From: Nonomuraea lactucae
GTDB lineage: Bacteria; Actinomycetota; Actinomycetes; Streptosporangiales; Streptosporangiaceae
Direction of reading: 5' to 3'
Assembly (NCBI RefSeq): GCF_003313395.1
Contig: NZ_QNFZ01000160.1
Location: forward strand, 1-32,077
DNA: 32,077 nt
The position numbers were made by a program, and so were the translations under genes. Of the stretch, positions 23,145 to 31,477 are shown in pieces; position 1 is the first letter of the stretch; each line of letters begins with the position of its first letter. The notes beneath the pieces are model-generated. The model was given only the letters and a program-made list of their open reading frames with translations. It was not told where the DNA came from and did not search any database.

Positions 23145-24490
23145 CGTGGGCCGATCCCCATGAGGTGATCGAAGGCGGTGAAGTCCTGCTCCCCGGCCGG
23201 TCTCTGGTCCAGTAGTCCGGAGGTCACCACGGTGCCCAGATCGCCTTGAGCCATGAGGCTCGGGTAGCCCTCTACTTCTGGGAGTCTCGTCAGCCTTGAT
23301 ATTCCGGTAGCACGGTCTCGGCTGCTGACCACGACGTGGTCGTGGTCTTTGGGCGACAGTGCGGAGAGCAGGGCGGGGCTGTGCGTCGTGAAGACGACCT
23401 GCGCGGCGATCGTCTCCTTCACCAGCGACAAGAGCTGAGAGGCCTGCGCGGGATGCAGGCCGTTCTCGAGCTCTTCGATCACCAGCATGGGCGATCCGGT
23501 TTCCCCGGGGAGGTCGCGTCGGCTCAGGTCCAGATCCTGTCCCTGGCGGAGCAGCGTCGTGGCGATGGCCATGAACCGCAGGAGGCCGTCGCTCATCTCT
23601 CGAGCCGGTGTGGTCGCGGTGCCTTCTCTGAGGGCCAGCATCACATCGCCGAGATCCGACCGGATGAGTTCGATACCGGAAACATCATGATCCACCAGCG
23701 CTTGGGTATGGCGGACCAGTTTTCGGAAGCTCTGCGGATCCAGCTCCCGCATGTGACTGATGACGGCCGAGAGATTCTCGGCTGTCCTGCGGAGACGGAT
23801 GTCCCGGCCCGGCGTGTACTGGCGCATGAGGTGCGGGACGGGATCCAGATGGAATACGCCGCGCAGGGCGCTGAGCACGTCGTGAGCCGCTGCTGTGATT
23901 TGGCGCTGGACCTCGTCCGTCCCCTCCAGGCGGAGCGGTAGTTGGGCGGTGACCAACCGAGAGGAGCGAAAGGTTGCTCGGGGACCGCGGCCGGGCCGGC
24001 CGTTGTACCAGCTCGCCTCAATCGTGCCTGCTCCGGCCGACACGCTCTTGGCGTCAAGCAAGGCGTGCATACTATTTCTTTTCGGATCCTGGGTTTTCCT
24101 GCGTTTTCCGGAGAAGCCGGTGAGGGTTTCGCGGACGATCTCCGGTTCGGGCCCCACGCGAACGGTGACATCGAACTCGAGCCAGAAATAGCCCTCCCCT
24201 GCGGCCTCGGGGTTCACCACGGTGCATCCCAGCTTGAACTGATCCTCACCATGTGGCGGGCAGCCCGCGATACCGCCACGCAGTGGGCCCTCGTCGCCGC
24301 GCCTGCTGTCGAGCGCGTCCGCGAGGTCACCACCTTCGGCAAGGCGGGACAGGACGTCGAGCCCGTCGAGCGCGTTGGACTTACCGCTGCTGTTGCGGCC
24401 GATGAGGATGGTCATGTCGTTCAGCGGCAGCACAGCGTCGCGGAAGGTCTTGAACTCGGTCAGGCGCAGCTCGGTCAGGCGCGCGGACAT
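23141..24490 (-). CDS. AAA/SMC-like ATPase (AAA_21, OLD-like)
   Basis: The 449-residue product from ATG 24490 has Walker A GRNSSGKS (31-38), an ABC/SMC-like signature MSDGLLRFMAIATTLL, Walker B LVIEE (336-340) and a THSP motif (369-372), as in AAA_21/RecF-type ATPases. It ends about 80 residues after THSP, with no TOPRIM domain, unlike OLD nucleases. Its effector is thus probably the coupled PIN protein. Stretches are only about 52% GC (24061-24120) against about 72% nearby, which suggests transfer. The frame opens at TTG 24511, but a -10 element sits 6 nt before the ATG. Confidence 0.82.
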   Translation of the reverse strand: MSARLTELRLTEFKTFRDAVLPLNDMTILIGRNSSGKSNALDGLDVLSRLAEGGDLADALDSRRGDEGPLRGGIAGCPPHGEDQFKLGCTVVNPEAAGEGYFWLEFDVTVRVGPEPEIVRETLTGFSGKRRKTQDPKRNSMHALLDAKSVSAGAGTIEASWYNGRPGRGPRATFRSSRLVTAQLPLRLEGTDEVQRQITAAAHDVLSALRGVFHLDPVPHLMRQYTPGRDIRLRRTAENLSAVISHMRELDPQSFRKLVRHTQALVDHDVSGIELIRSDLGDVMLALREGTATTPAREMSDGLLRFMAIATTLLRQGQDLDLSRRDLPGETGSPMLVIEELENGLHPAQASQLLSLVKETIAAQVVFTTHSPALLSALSPKDHDHVVVSSRDRATGISRLTRLPEVEGYPSLMAQGDLGTVVTSGLLDQRPAGEQDFTAFDHLMGIGPR

Positions 24491-24496
24491 AGGTAA

Positions 24497-24502
24497 ACAG
24501 TA
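24497..24502 (-). promoter_or_regulatory. -10 element 6 nt before the AAA ATPase start
   Basis: TACTGT on the - strand is followed by TTACCT and the ATG, predicting a leaderless mRNA for the ATPase-PIN pair. I see no -35 match. This favours ATG 24490 as the start and gives the pair its own transcript, apart from the ABC genes that end at 24530. Confidence 0.5.
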
Positions 24503-24529
24503 CACGGGCAAGGTCGCGCCGACCGGTGG

Positions 24530-25249
24530 CTACTCATCACCCGTGAGGGAGTAGGCGCGCAGGCGGCGGCCGGCGAGGAAGACGGCGGCCACAGTCGCGA
24601 TGACCAGGGCCGGAACGGCGAAGCCGAGCGTCACGTCGGCCTGCAGGAACGGCGAGGTGGAGATCTGGTCGGCGATCGACTGGGCCCACTGCTGGATCGA
24701 GAACTTGCGTGCGCCCTGGACGAAGCCGCCGACGAGGCTCTCCCAGACCAGGGCGTAGATGATGCCGACGGTCACCGCGTGGCGGGTGACGACGCCGAGC
24801 AGCAGGAAGACCGCGGCGTAGGCGACGCCCGCCACCAGGGCCCCCAGGGCGAACCCGGAGGCGATGCCGTCCTCGGTGCCCACCAGCAGCCAGGCCGCGA
24901 GGTAGGTCGGTACGGCGGCGAAGACGGCCAGCAGCGAGGCCGCGACCAGGAACTTGGTCTGGGCGATGACCGGGCGGGAGATCGGCTTGGACATCAGGTG
25001 GATGATCGTGCCGTCGTCGATCTCGGGGGCGATCACGCCCGTGCCGGCGATGAGGCCGAGCAGGGGCAGCATGGTCCCGATGGCGAACTTGTCCATCAGG
25101 AGCATGGCCGAGCGCTGGTCGGCGCTGCCGGCCAGGCGCAGGAGCAGGGCCAGGCCGAGCAGGGCGAGCGGCAGCAGGAGGAGCAGGACGATCCTGCGCC
25201 GGCCGAGCAGCGCCCGGTAGGTGATGCCCGCCACGACGGTGTTCATCAT
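24530..25249 (-). CDS. ABC-2 type transporter permease
   Basis: The 239-residue product has about six membrane segments (starting RRRIVLLLLLPLALLGLALLL) and the ABC-2 permease pattern APEIDDGTIIHLMSKPISR. Its start ATG overlaps the stop of the upstream ATPase in an ATGA junction, so it should pair with that ATPase. Substrate is unknown. It is the last of four overlapping ABC genes. Confidence 0.87.
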   Translation of the reverse strand: MMNTVVAGITYRALLGRRRIVLLLLLPLALLGLALLLRLAGSADQRSAMLLMDKFAIGTMLPLLGLIAGTGVIAPEIDDGTIIHLMSKPISRPVIAQTKFLVAASLLAVFAAVPTYLAAWLLVGTEDGIASGFALGALVAGVAYAAVFLLLGVVTRHAVTVGIIYALVWESLVGGFVQGARKFSIQQWAQSIADQISTSPFLQADVTLGFAVPALVIATVAAVFLAGRRLRAYSLTGDE

Positions 25250-26163
25250 GAGGTGCTCCGGGTGATCAGGTAGGAGAAGACGCTCTCCAGGTCCTCGTCG
25301 GCGGGGGAGACCTCCAGCAGGCGGATGCCCTCCGCGCGGGCCACCCTGGGCAGCAGCCAGGCGAAGCGGCGCAGCTCGATGGCCCGCACCTCCAGCCCGT
25401 CGGCGCCGAGCGCGACGCCGCCCGCCGAGCTGTCGAGCATGAGGGCGGCGGCGAGCCTGCGGTCGTCGCTGGAGCGGATCCTGAACAGGTGGGGCCGGTC
25501 GGTCATCAGCCGGCGGATCTCGCGGAAGTCGCCCGAGGCGGCGTGCCTGCCGGCGACGAGCACCTCGATGTGCTGGGCGACCCGCTCGACCTCCTCCAGG
25601 ATGTGGGAGCTGAACAGGATCGTCTTGCCGGCCGTGCCCATGGTGCGGATGAGGTCCATCAGGTGGAGCCGCTGGCGCGGGTCCATGCCGTTGAACGGCT
25701 CGTCGAGCAGCAGGACGGGCGGGTCGTGGACGAGCGCCGCGGCGACCTTGACGCGCTGGCGCATGCCCTTGGAGTAGGTCTCGACGCGGCGGTCCTTGGG
25801 CTCCTCCATCTCGACGATGGCCAGCGCCTTGCGGGCGGCCTCGACGGGGTCGGGCAGGCCCTGGAGCCTGGCCGCCGACAGGACGAACTGCCAGCCGGTC
25901 AGGAAGCCATACACCCCTTCCCGCTCCGGGACGAGACCGATATTTCGATAGATGTGATGGTTCTTCCAGACCCTGGTGCCGTCCAGGGTGACCGTGCCAC
26001 CCGACGGGGCCAGGAACCCGGCCATCATGTGCAGCAGCGTCGACTTGCCCGCCCCGTTGGGGCCGAGCAGCCCGGTGACGCCTGGACCGATGGTCATGGT
26101 GACGTCGTTGACCGCGACGACGTTGCCGTACCAGCGCGAGGCCTGCGACAGCTCCATCTTCAC
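25246..26163 (-). CDS. ABC transporter ATP-binding protein
   Basis: The 305-residue product has Walker A GPNGAGKST (34-42), signature YSKGMRQRV, Walker B VLLLDEPFNGMDP and the H-loop SSHILEE, then a C-terminal extension of about 90 residues seen in ABC-2 exporters. The start is taken as GTG 26163, which overlaps the permease stop (GTGA) and has GGAAGG 10 nt upstream; ATG 26157 is the alternative. The frame is open to 26343 but inside the permease gene. Confidence 0.92.
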   Translation of the reverse strand: MKMELSQASRWYGNVVAVNDVTMTIGPGVTGLLGPNGAGKSTLLHMMAGFLAPSGGTVTLDGTRVWKNHHIYRNIGLVPEREGVYGFLTGWQFVLSAARLQGLPDPVEAARKALAIVEMEEPKDRRVETYSKGMRQRVKVAAALVHDPPVLLLDEPFNGMDPRQRLHLMDLIRTMGTAGKTILFSSHILEEVERVAQHIEVLVAGRHAASGDFREIRRLMTDRPHLFRIRSSDDRRLAAALMLDSSAGGVALGADGLEVRAIELRRFAWLLPRVARAEGIRLLEVSPADEDLESVFSYLITRSTS

Positions 26164-27017
26164 CGCGAGGCCGCCTTCCGGTAGCGGAGCGCGAGGGCCG
26201 CCAGCCCGACGGCGATGAGCGCGACGACGACGAGGCCGCAGTAGGGCCCGGCGGGGTATTCGCCCTCGGCGTTGGGCGTCGTGCCGAACAGCCACACCTG
26301 CACGGCGTCGACCAGCCAGAACGGGTTGAGCAGCCAGGCCCACCTGGCGCCGGCGTCGTTGCCCGTGGACGCGAGCGTGCTGTAGACGATCGGGACCGAG
26401 GCCGAGGACAGCAGGTAGACGGCGATCACCGAGGCGACGCCCAGCCCGCGCCGGGGCGTGAGGGAGGCGATCGCCAGGCCGACCGACGACAGCAGCAACG
26501 ACAGCAGCAGCCCGGTGACCAAGGCGCCGAGGTATTCCTTGGTCTGCGGCGGCCCGTCGAGGTCGATGACCAGCTCGCCCACGTAGATCAGCGTCACCGG
26601 CGCCGCGACCAGCAGGGACATCGCCGCGGTCATCGCGGCGACCTTGGCCCCGACGTACTGGGTGATGGTGACGGGGCGCGACAGGTAGAGGGGCAGCACC
26701 CGGAAGCGCAGGTCGGGCGCGACGACGGTGGGCGCCTGCGAGGCCAGGAAGATGGCCAGCACCGGCTGCATGAAGACCGCGAAACCGCTGTAGGGCATGC
26801 CGCGCCGCCCCATCATGGCCATCATCGCGATCGACACGATGGCGGGCAGCAGCATGACGGCGGCCAGGCTGAACGGCATGATCTTGCTGCGGGCCGTGCG
26901 GCCGAGCCCGAAGACGCCGCGCAGGCTGTGGACCGCCAGGGCGCGGGTCGAGTGGCCGGGGCCGAGCCGGGGCCCGTCGTAGTGGCGGTAGCCGATGTCG
27001 TAGATCTCAGACGACAC
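26160..27017 (-). CDS. ABC-2 type transporter permease
   Basis: The 285-residue product starts at GTG 27017 (MSSEIYDIGYRHYDGPRLG) and has about six membrane segments. The N-terminal motif IYDIGYRHYDGPR is seen in a group of actinobacterial ABC permeases. LPLYLSRPVTITQYVGAK is the cytoplasmic coupling region. It overlaps the upstream ATPase by 11 nt and the downstream ATPase by 4 nt. It probably works with one or both flanking ATPases; the substrate is unknown. Confidence 0.88.
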   Translation of the reverse strand: MSSEIYDIGYRHYDGPRLGPGHSTRALAVHSLRGVFGLGRTARSKIMPFSLAAVMLLPAIVSIAMMAMMGRRGMPYSGFAVFMQPVLAIFLASQAPTVVAPDLRFRVLPLYLSRPVTITQYVGAKVAAMTAAMSLLVAAPVTLIYVGELVIDLDGPPQTKEYLGALVTGLLLSLLLSSVGLAIASLTPRRGLGVASVIAVYLLSSASVPIVYSTLASTGNDAGARWAWLLNPFWLVDAVQVWLFGTTPNAEGEYPAGPYCGLVVVALIAVGLAALALRYRKAASR

Positions 27018-27918
27018 TTTCGACCTCCTCCCTGAAGACGTCCTCGATGCGGTGGCGGCCCCGCTCCAGCCGGATGAGGCAGAGGCCGAGGTCGGCCGCC
27101 GCGTCGCGGATCGCGTCGAACGTCTCGGGACCGGTCGCCTTGACCAGCAGCAGCCGCCCGTGCGGGGTGACGGCGTGGCCCAGCCCGGTCAGCCTCTCGG
27201 CCAGCGGCCCGGTGCCCTCGTCGACCTCGACCGTGACGCTCTGGGTGGCCTGGGTGAACTCGCCGATCGCGGACGACCGCAGCAGCCGCCCGGCGTCGAT
27301 GACGATCACGTGGTCGCAGACGCGCTCCAGCTCGCCGAGCAGATGGGAGGTGACGAGCACGCTGATGCCGAACTCGGTGCCGATGCGCCGGATCAGCGTC
27401 AGCATCTCGTCGCGCCCGCGCGGGTCGAGCCCGTTGGTCGGCTCGTCCAGCAGGATCAGCTTGGGGTCGTGGACGAGCGCCTGGGCCAGCTTGACCCGCT
27501 GTTTCATGCCGGTGGAGTAGCCGCCGACCGCGCGGTAGCGCTCCTCGGCCAGGCCGACGTGGCGCAGCACGTCGGCGGCTCGCTCGCGGGCGGCCGTGCG
27601 CGGCAGCCCGGACATGCGGGCGAGGTGGACCACCAGCTCGGTGGCGGAGACGTCGGGCGGGAGGCAGTCGTGCTCGGGCATGTATCCGACGAGCCTGCGG
27701 ATCTCCGCGCCCCGCGTCGTGACGTCGAGGCCGAGCACCCGCGCCCCGCCCGCGGTGGGCGGGAGCAGGCCGAGCAGGATCTTGATGAGCGTCGACTTGC
27801 CCGCTCCGTTGGCCCCCACGAGACCGGTGACGCCGGGCCCGGCGGTGACCGTGAGCTGGTCGAGCGCCGTGACTGTCGGGAAGCGTCTGGTCAGCCCCTC
27901 GGTGTCGAGGATGTGCAT
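27007..27918 (-). CDS. ABC transporter ATP-binding protein
   Basis: The 303-residue product starts at ATG 27918, MHILDTEGLTRRFPTVTAL, with Walker A GANGAGKST (35-43), signature YSTGMKQRV, Walker B LILLDEPTNGLDP and H-loop TSHLLGE. A C-terminal extension of about 95 residues follows. Upstream in-frame codons to 27954 are rejected because TAGGGT lies 7 nt before the ATG (leaderless geometry). It is the first gene of the ATPase-permease-ATPase-permease quartet, which may form one four-part exporter or two related ones. Confidence 0.93.
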   Translation of the reverse strand: MHILDTEGLTRRFPTVTALDQLTVTAGPGVTGLVGANGAGKSTLIKILLGLLPPTAGGARVLGLDVTTRGAEIRRLVGYMPEHDCLPPDVSATELVVHLARMSGLPRTAARERAADVLRHVGLAEERYRAVGGYSTGMKQRVKLAQALVHDPKLILLDEPTNGLDPRGRDEMLTLIRRIGTEFGISVLVTSHLLGELERVCDHVIVIDAGRLLRSSAIGEFTQATQSVTVEVDEGTGPLAERLTGLGHAVTPHGRLLLVKATGPETFDAIRDAAADLGLCLIRLERGRHRIEDVFREEVESVV

Positions 27919-27925
27919 GATCGGG

Positions 27926-27931
27926 ACCCTA
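27926..27931 (-). promoter_or_regulatory. -10 element 7 nt before the first ABC ATPase
   Basis: TAGGGT on the - strand, then CCCGATC and ATG at 27918. No Shine-Dalgarno site is present. It predicts a leaderless mRNA that starts the ABC quartet, even though the DUF389 gene ends only 39 nt upstream. Confidence 0.5.
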
Positions 27932-27957
27932 CCCGCCGCCGCGGGGCGCCGCATCGG

Positions 27958-28884
27958 TCACACGGATGAGCCACGTCCTACTTGAGGCCAGAATCTGCGC
28001 TGTACGGCGAGCGTCGCGGTGCCGGCGAGCAGCATGCCGGCCACGTTCAGCGCGAGCTGGGCCACCGAGCCCGCGACCTCGGCCCACTCGCCGAGAGCCA
28101 GCGCCACCGCCACGTAGCCGGCGGCGGGCACCGTGGTCACCGAGATGAAGACGCCGATCAGCGCCGACGACTTGCCGCCGGTGACCGACAGCACCCCGGC
28201 CACGCCCGCCAGCATCGCCACGATGAACGACCACCGGTCGGGCTTGACGATGAACTGGACCTCCTCGTTGACCGCCAGGTTGCCCGGCCCGATCCACCCC
28301 AGCCAGTACGAGACCAGCGCGCACGCGTACGTCACCGCGATGGCCAGCGCGAACCCGACGACCAGCGCCCTGAAGGCGTTGACCACCAGGCCCCAGCCAC
28401 GGTGCAGCAGGCCGAAGCAGATGGCCGCGATGGCGCCGAACTCCGGGCCGAGCACCATCGCGCCGACGATCAGGATGATGGAGTTCTGCAGCACGCCGAT
28501 GCCCGCGAGCTGCGTGGCGATGGCCAGGAACGCGAGGTACGCCCAGGTGATCCTCGAATCGGCGTGGAGCCGGTGGGCGAGCTGTTCCCAGATCACCGCG
28601 TCGTCTGGGTCGCCCGGCGCCTCCTCGATCGCCTCCTCGGCGACCTTTGAGAACGCCAGGTCTATCTGCTCGGCCGCGATCGAGCCCTCCTCGCGCAGCC
28701 ACGCGAGCTGCCCGATGACCTCGTTGGCCGATTCGCGGGCCACGTCGGCCTGGACGAGATCGCCCTTCGGGGCGCGGGCCGCGCCGGGCAGCACGACGAC
28801 GTTGGTGACGCCCGAGCACTCCTGGAGCACGGCCAGCACCTCGCCGGTGCGGTCGCCGGGGCTGATCAGTCGCAGATGGAGCAT
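27958..28884 (-). CDS. DUF389 family membrane protein
   Basis: The 308-residue product from ATG 28884 starts MLHLRLISPGDRTGEVL, as is usual for actinobacterial DUF389 proteins. A soluble part of about 110 residues precedes about six membrane segments, with the family stretch GVLQNSIILIVGAMVLGPEFG (read in parts) and GGKSSALIGVFISVTTVPAAGY. Function of the family is not established. An upstream ATG at 28902 would add six residues (MEDNGP) and cannot be excluded. It follows coaA by 40 nt on the same strand. Confidence 0.85.
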   Translation of the reverse strand: MLHLRLISPGDRTGEVLAVLQECSGVTNVVVLPGAARAPKGDLVQADVARESANEVIGQLAWLREEGSIAAEQIDLAFSKVAEEAIEEAPGDPDDAVIWEQLAHRLHADSRITWAYLAFLAIATQLAGIGVLQNSIILIVGAMVLGPEFGAIAAICFGLLHRGWGLVVNAFRALVVGFALAIAVTYACALVSYWLGWIGPGNLAVNEEVQFIVKPDRWSFIVAMLAGVAGVLSVTGGKSSALIGVFISVTTVPAAGYVAVALALGEWAEVAGSVAQLALNVAGMLLAGTATLAVQRRFWPQVGRGSSV

Positions 28885-28924
28885 CGGGCCATTGTCTTCC
28901 ATCGAAGAGGCGGCGCGGCGCGGC

Positions 28925-29842
28925 TCAGGTGCGGCGCAGCCGTACTCGCCGGACCGAGTGGTCGGCTCCCTTCTTCATCACCAGGTCGGCGCGTCCGCGC
29001 GTGGGCGCGATGTTCTCGACGAGGTTGCGCTCGTTGATGTCGCGCCAGACGTCGACCGCGAAGTCCGTCGCCTCCTCGTAGGACAGGTCGGCGATGTACT
29101 TGAAGTACGACTTGGGGTCCTCGAAGGCGGTGCGGCGCAGCTTGTGGAAGCGCTCCACGTACCAGGTGCGGATGTCCTCGACCTTGGCGTCGACGTAGAT
29201 GGAGAAGTCGAAGTAGTCGTTGACCGCGAGGGAGGTGGGCGGGGCGGGCTGGAGGACGTTGAGCCCCTCCATGATCAAGATATCCGGACTTTTCACGACC
29301 TGGTGTGCGCCGGGCACGATGTCGTACTCCAGGTGGCTGTAGACCGGCGCCAGGGCCTCCGCCGTGCCCGCCTTCACCTCCGCCACGAACCTGACCAGCG
29401 CCCGCCTGTCATAGCTCTCGGGGAAGCCCTTGCGGTGCATGATGCCCTTGGCCTCCAGCACCGCGTTGGGATAGAGGAAACTGTCGGTGGTGATCAGCTC
29501 GACGTGCGGGTGCTCCGGCCAGCGCGCCAGCAGCGTGTGCAGCAGCCGGGCCGTCGTGGACTTGCCGACCGCGACGCTGCCGGCGATGCCCAGGATGTAC
29601 GGCACGCGCCGTTCCTCGTGGCCGAGGAACGCGCTCAGCACGCTGCTGCGCTGCTTGGACCCGGTGTAGTGCAGGTTGAGCAGCCTGGTCAGGGGGAGGT
29701 AGATGTCGGTGACCTCGACGAGATCGATGGGATCGTCGACGCCGCGCAGCTCTTCCAGCTCTTCTGCGGTGAGAGTCAAGGGCGTGTTCTTGCGGAGATC
29801 GCTCCACTGCTCCCTGCTCAGTTCCACGTAGCCGTTGTTCAC
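28925..29842 (-). CDS. coaA: Type I pantothenate kinase
   Basis: CoaA phosphorylates pantothenate, the first step of CoA synthesis. The 305-residue product from GTG 29842 has Walker [10 protein letters not shown] (88-96), the [12 protein letters not shown] block, KGFPESYD, and [12 protein letters not shown], all typical of bacterial type I PanK. Length is normal. No ribosome site is seen; a TAGGCT -10 sits 6 nt before the GTG, suggesting a leaderless mRNA. The opposite-strand PhoX-like gene lies 191 nt away. Confidence 0.97.
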   Translation of the reverse strand: MNNGYVELSREQWSDLRKNTPLTLTAEELEELRGVDDPIDLVEVTDIYLPLTRLLNLHYTGSKQRSSVLSAFLGHEERRVPYILGIAGSVAVGKSTTARLLHTLLARWPEHPHVELITTDSFLYPNAVLEAKGIMHRKGFPESYDRRALVRFVAEVKAGTAEALAPVYSHLEYDIVPGAHQVVKSPDILIMEGLNVLQPAPPTSLAVNDYFDFSIYVDAKVEDIRTWYVERFHKLRRTAFEDPKSYFKYIADLSYEEATDFAVDVWRDINERNLVENIAPTRGRADLVMKKGADHSVRRVRLRRT

Positions 29843-29848
29843 CCAGGC

Positions 29849-29854
29849 AGCCTA
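29849..29854 (-). promoter_or_regulatory. coaA: -10 element 6 nt before coaA
   Basis: TAGGCT on the - strand, then GCCTGG and the GTG start. The 10-mer TCGCTAGGCT is identical to the one in the promoter at 17911-17920. An inverted repeat CCAGGC (29843-29848) and GCCTGG (29864-29869) flanks it. Confidence 0.55.
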
Positions 29855-29893
29855 GCGACGCCCGCCTGGCCGCTCTCGGCCGGGTGGGGCAGG

Positions 29894-29914
29894 TTGTCCA
29901 CAGGCTGTGGACAG
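29894..29914. promoter_or_regulatory. Pair of inverted DnaA-box-like 9-mers
   Basis: TTGTCCACA (29894-29902) equals the high-GC actinobacterial DnaA-box consensus; the inverted TGTGGACAG (29906-29914) differs at one position. They are 3 nt apart and sit between the divergent coaA and PhoX-like genes. They could bind DnaA as a regulatory or titration site; a transcription hairpin is the alternative. Confidence 0.5.
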
Positions 29915-30033
29915 AAACGGGGGATTACCGAGACTCAGTTCGGGGAACGGCGCCCTGCCCTCTCATCGCGATCTCGCCGAATCCGGCATGTCATGGAAAA
30001 TCGGCAGCTACTGTTCGGGGGAAGGAGGGCTTC

Positions 30034-31449
30034 ATGGACCGTCGTCACTTCCTGGCCAGGACAGCCGCCGCGGCCGTCGGCTTCGCCGGGCCCTTCGCGG
30101 GCGTCGCGTGCGCGGGCGAGAACGGCGGGGCCAGGCCGGTGCGCGGCTACGGCCCGCTGCGCGCGGTGCCCGACCTGCGTGACGGCAAGGTCAGGCTGCA
30201 CCTGCCCGACGGGTTCAGGTACCGCTCCTTCAACGCCGTGGGCGACACCTTCTCCGACGGCTCGCCCGTGCCGGGACGGCACGACGGGATGGCCGCGTTC
30301 CCCGGCCCGCGCGACACGGCGTACCTGGTGCGCAACCACGAGGTGAACGGCCCCGTCGGCGCGTTCGGCGACAAGGACCGCGCCTACGACAGGATGGCCG
30401 GCGGCGGGACGGCGACGCTGCAGGTCACCCGCCACGGCGAGGTGCTGAGCAGCAGACCCTCCCTCACCGGCACCATGATGAACTGCTCCGGCGGCCCCAT
30501 GCCCTGGAACGCCTGGGTGACCTGCGAGGAGACCGTCAACGGGCCCGACGTGGGCGACGACTTCTCCGGCGGCGACAACTCCAAGCTGACCCGCAAGCAC
30601 GGCTACATCTTCGAGGTGCCGCTCCGGGGCGCCGCGACGGCCAGGCCGATCAGGTCGGCCGGGCGGTTCGCGCACGAGTCGGCCGCGTTCGACCCGAAGT
30701 CGGGTGCGCTGTACCTGACCGAGGACTGCTTCGGCTTCCCGTCCGGCCTCTACCGCTACCTGCCGCCCGAGAGCCCGCTCAAGGCCGGCCGCCTCCTCGA
30801 CGGGGGCCGCCTGCAGATGCTCGCGGTGCGGGGCTCGCCGCGCGCCGACCTCTCCGCCGGCCAGCGCGCCCGTACGGCGTACGAGACGCGCTGGGTGGAC
30901 ATCGACGACCCGGACCCCCGCTTCACCGGCAAGCCCTCGAACGAGGAGGCGGTCCAGGCCGTCGGCAGGCAGGGACGCGCCAAGGGGGCGGCGATCTTCT
31001 CCCGCCTGGAGGGCGCGATCCACCACCAGGGCACCGTCTATTTCGTCTCCACCCAGGGCGGGGCCACCGCGCCGGGCGACAAGCCGCCCTCCGGTTTCGG
31101 CAAGGGCCGGGGCCAGGTCTGGGCGTACGAGACGTGGAGCGGCCGGCTCAAGCTCGCCTACGAGTCGCCGCGGTCGTCGGTGCTCGACCTGCCCGACAAC
31201 GTGACGGCCAGCCCGCGCGGCACGCTCGTGCTGTGCGAGGACGGCGACGGCGCCAACTACCTGCGCGGCCTCACCCGGCACGGCGAGATCTTCGACTTCT
31301 GCCGGCTGGCCGCGATCGAGGGCGACCCGGGGGCGGAGTTCGCGGGCTCCACGTTCGGCCCCGGCGGCCACACCCTGTACGTCAACGTCCAGTCCAAGGC
31401 GGGCACCTCGTTCGCCATCTGGGGGCCGTGGCAGCGCGGCGCCTTCTGA
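30034..31449 (+). CDS. PhoX/DUF839 family phosphatase, Tat-exported
   Basis: The 471-residue product starts MDRRHFLARTAAAAVGF, a twin-arginine signal (RRHFL) followed by a hydrophobic stretch, so it should be exported folded. The body matches the DUF839/PhoX family (YLVRNHEVNGPVG, NCSGGPMPWNAWVTCEE, HGYIFEVPL, LPDNVTASPRGTLVLCEDG). PhoX enzymes are metal-dependent alkaline phosphatases. GAAGGAGGG (30021-30029) precedes ATG 30034; TACTGT (30009-30014) is a -10 candidate. An open upstream part to 29884 is rejected. I see no PHO box (GTTCACC repeats). Confidence 0.9.
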   Translation: MDRRHFLARTAAAAVGFAGPFAGVACAGENGGARPVRGYGPLRAVPDLRDGKVRLHLPDGFRYRSFNAVGDTFSDGSPVPGRHDGMAAFPGPRDTAYLVRNHEVNGPVGAFGDKDRAYDRMAGGGTATLQVTRHGEVLSSRPSLTGTMMNCSGGPMPWNAWVTCEETVNGPDVGDDFSGGDNSKLTRKHGYIFEVPLRGAATARPIRSAGRFAHESAAFDPKSGALYLTEDCFGFPSGLYRYLPPESPLKAGRLLDGGRLQMLAVRGSPRADLSAGQRARTAYETRWVDIDDPDPRFTGKPSNEEAVQAVGRQGRAKGAAIFSRLEGAIHHQGTVYFVSTQGGATAPGDKPPSGFGKGRGQVWAYETWSGRLKLAYESPRSSVLDLPDNVTASPRGTLVLCEDGDGANYLRGLTRHGEIFDFCRLAAIEGDPGAEFAGSTFGPGGHTLYVNVQSKAGTSFAIWGPWQRGAF

Positions 31450-31465
31450 GCGCCGGGGTGGCGGC

Positions 31466-31471
31466 TAGCCT
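31466..31471 (+). promoter_or_regulatory. acpS: -10 element 6 nt before acpS
   Basis: TAGCCT, then GGGGAC and the ATG. GGGGA could serve as a weak ribosome site but is too close, so leaderless translation is likely. The hexamer matches the rplM -10. Confidence 0.5.
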
Positions 31472-31477
31472 GGGGAC

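Noticed and set aside
26164-26343. N-terminal extension of the second ABC ATPase
   Set aside because: It lies inside the permease gene in another frame, is Arg-rich shadow sequence and precedes a good ribosome site.
29894-29914. Replication origin
   Set aside because: Only two DnaA-like boxes, no AT-rich unwinding region, no dnaA or dnaN nearby.
29884-30033. N-terminal extension of the PhoX-like protein
   Set aside because: A twin-arginine signal starts at 30034 with a strong ribosome site just upstream; the extension has no such features.
29843-30033. PHO box controlling the PhoX-like gene
   Set aside because: I looked for GTTCACC-type repeats and found none.
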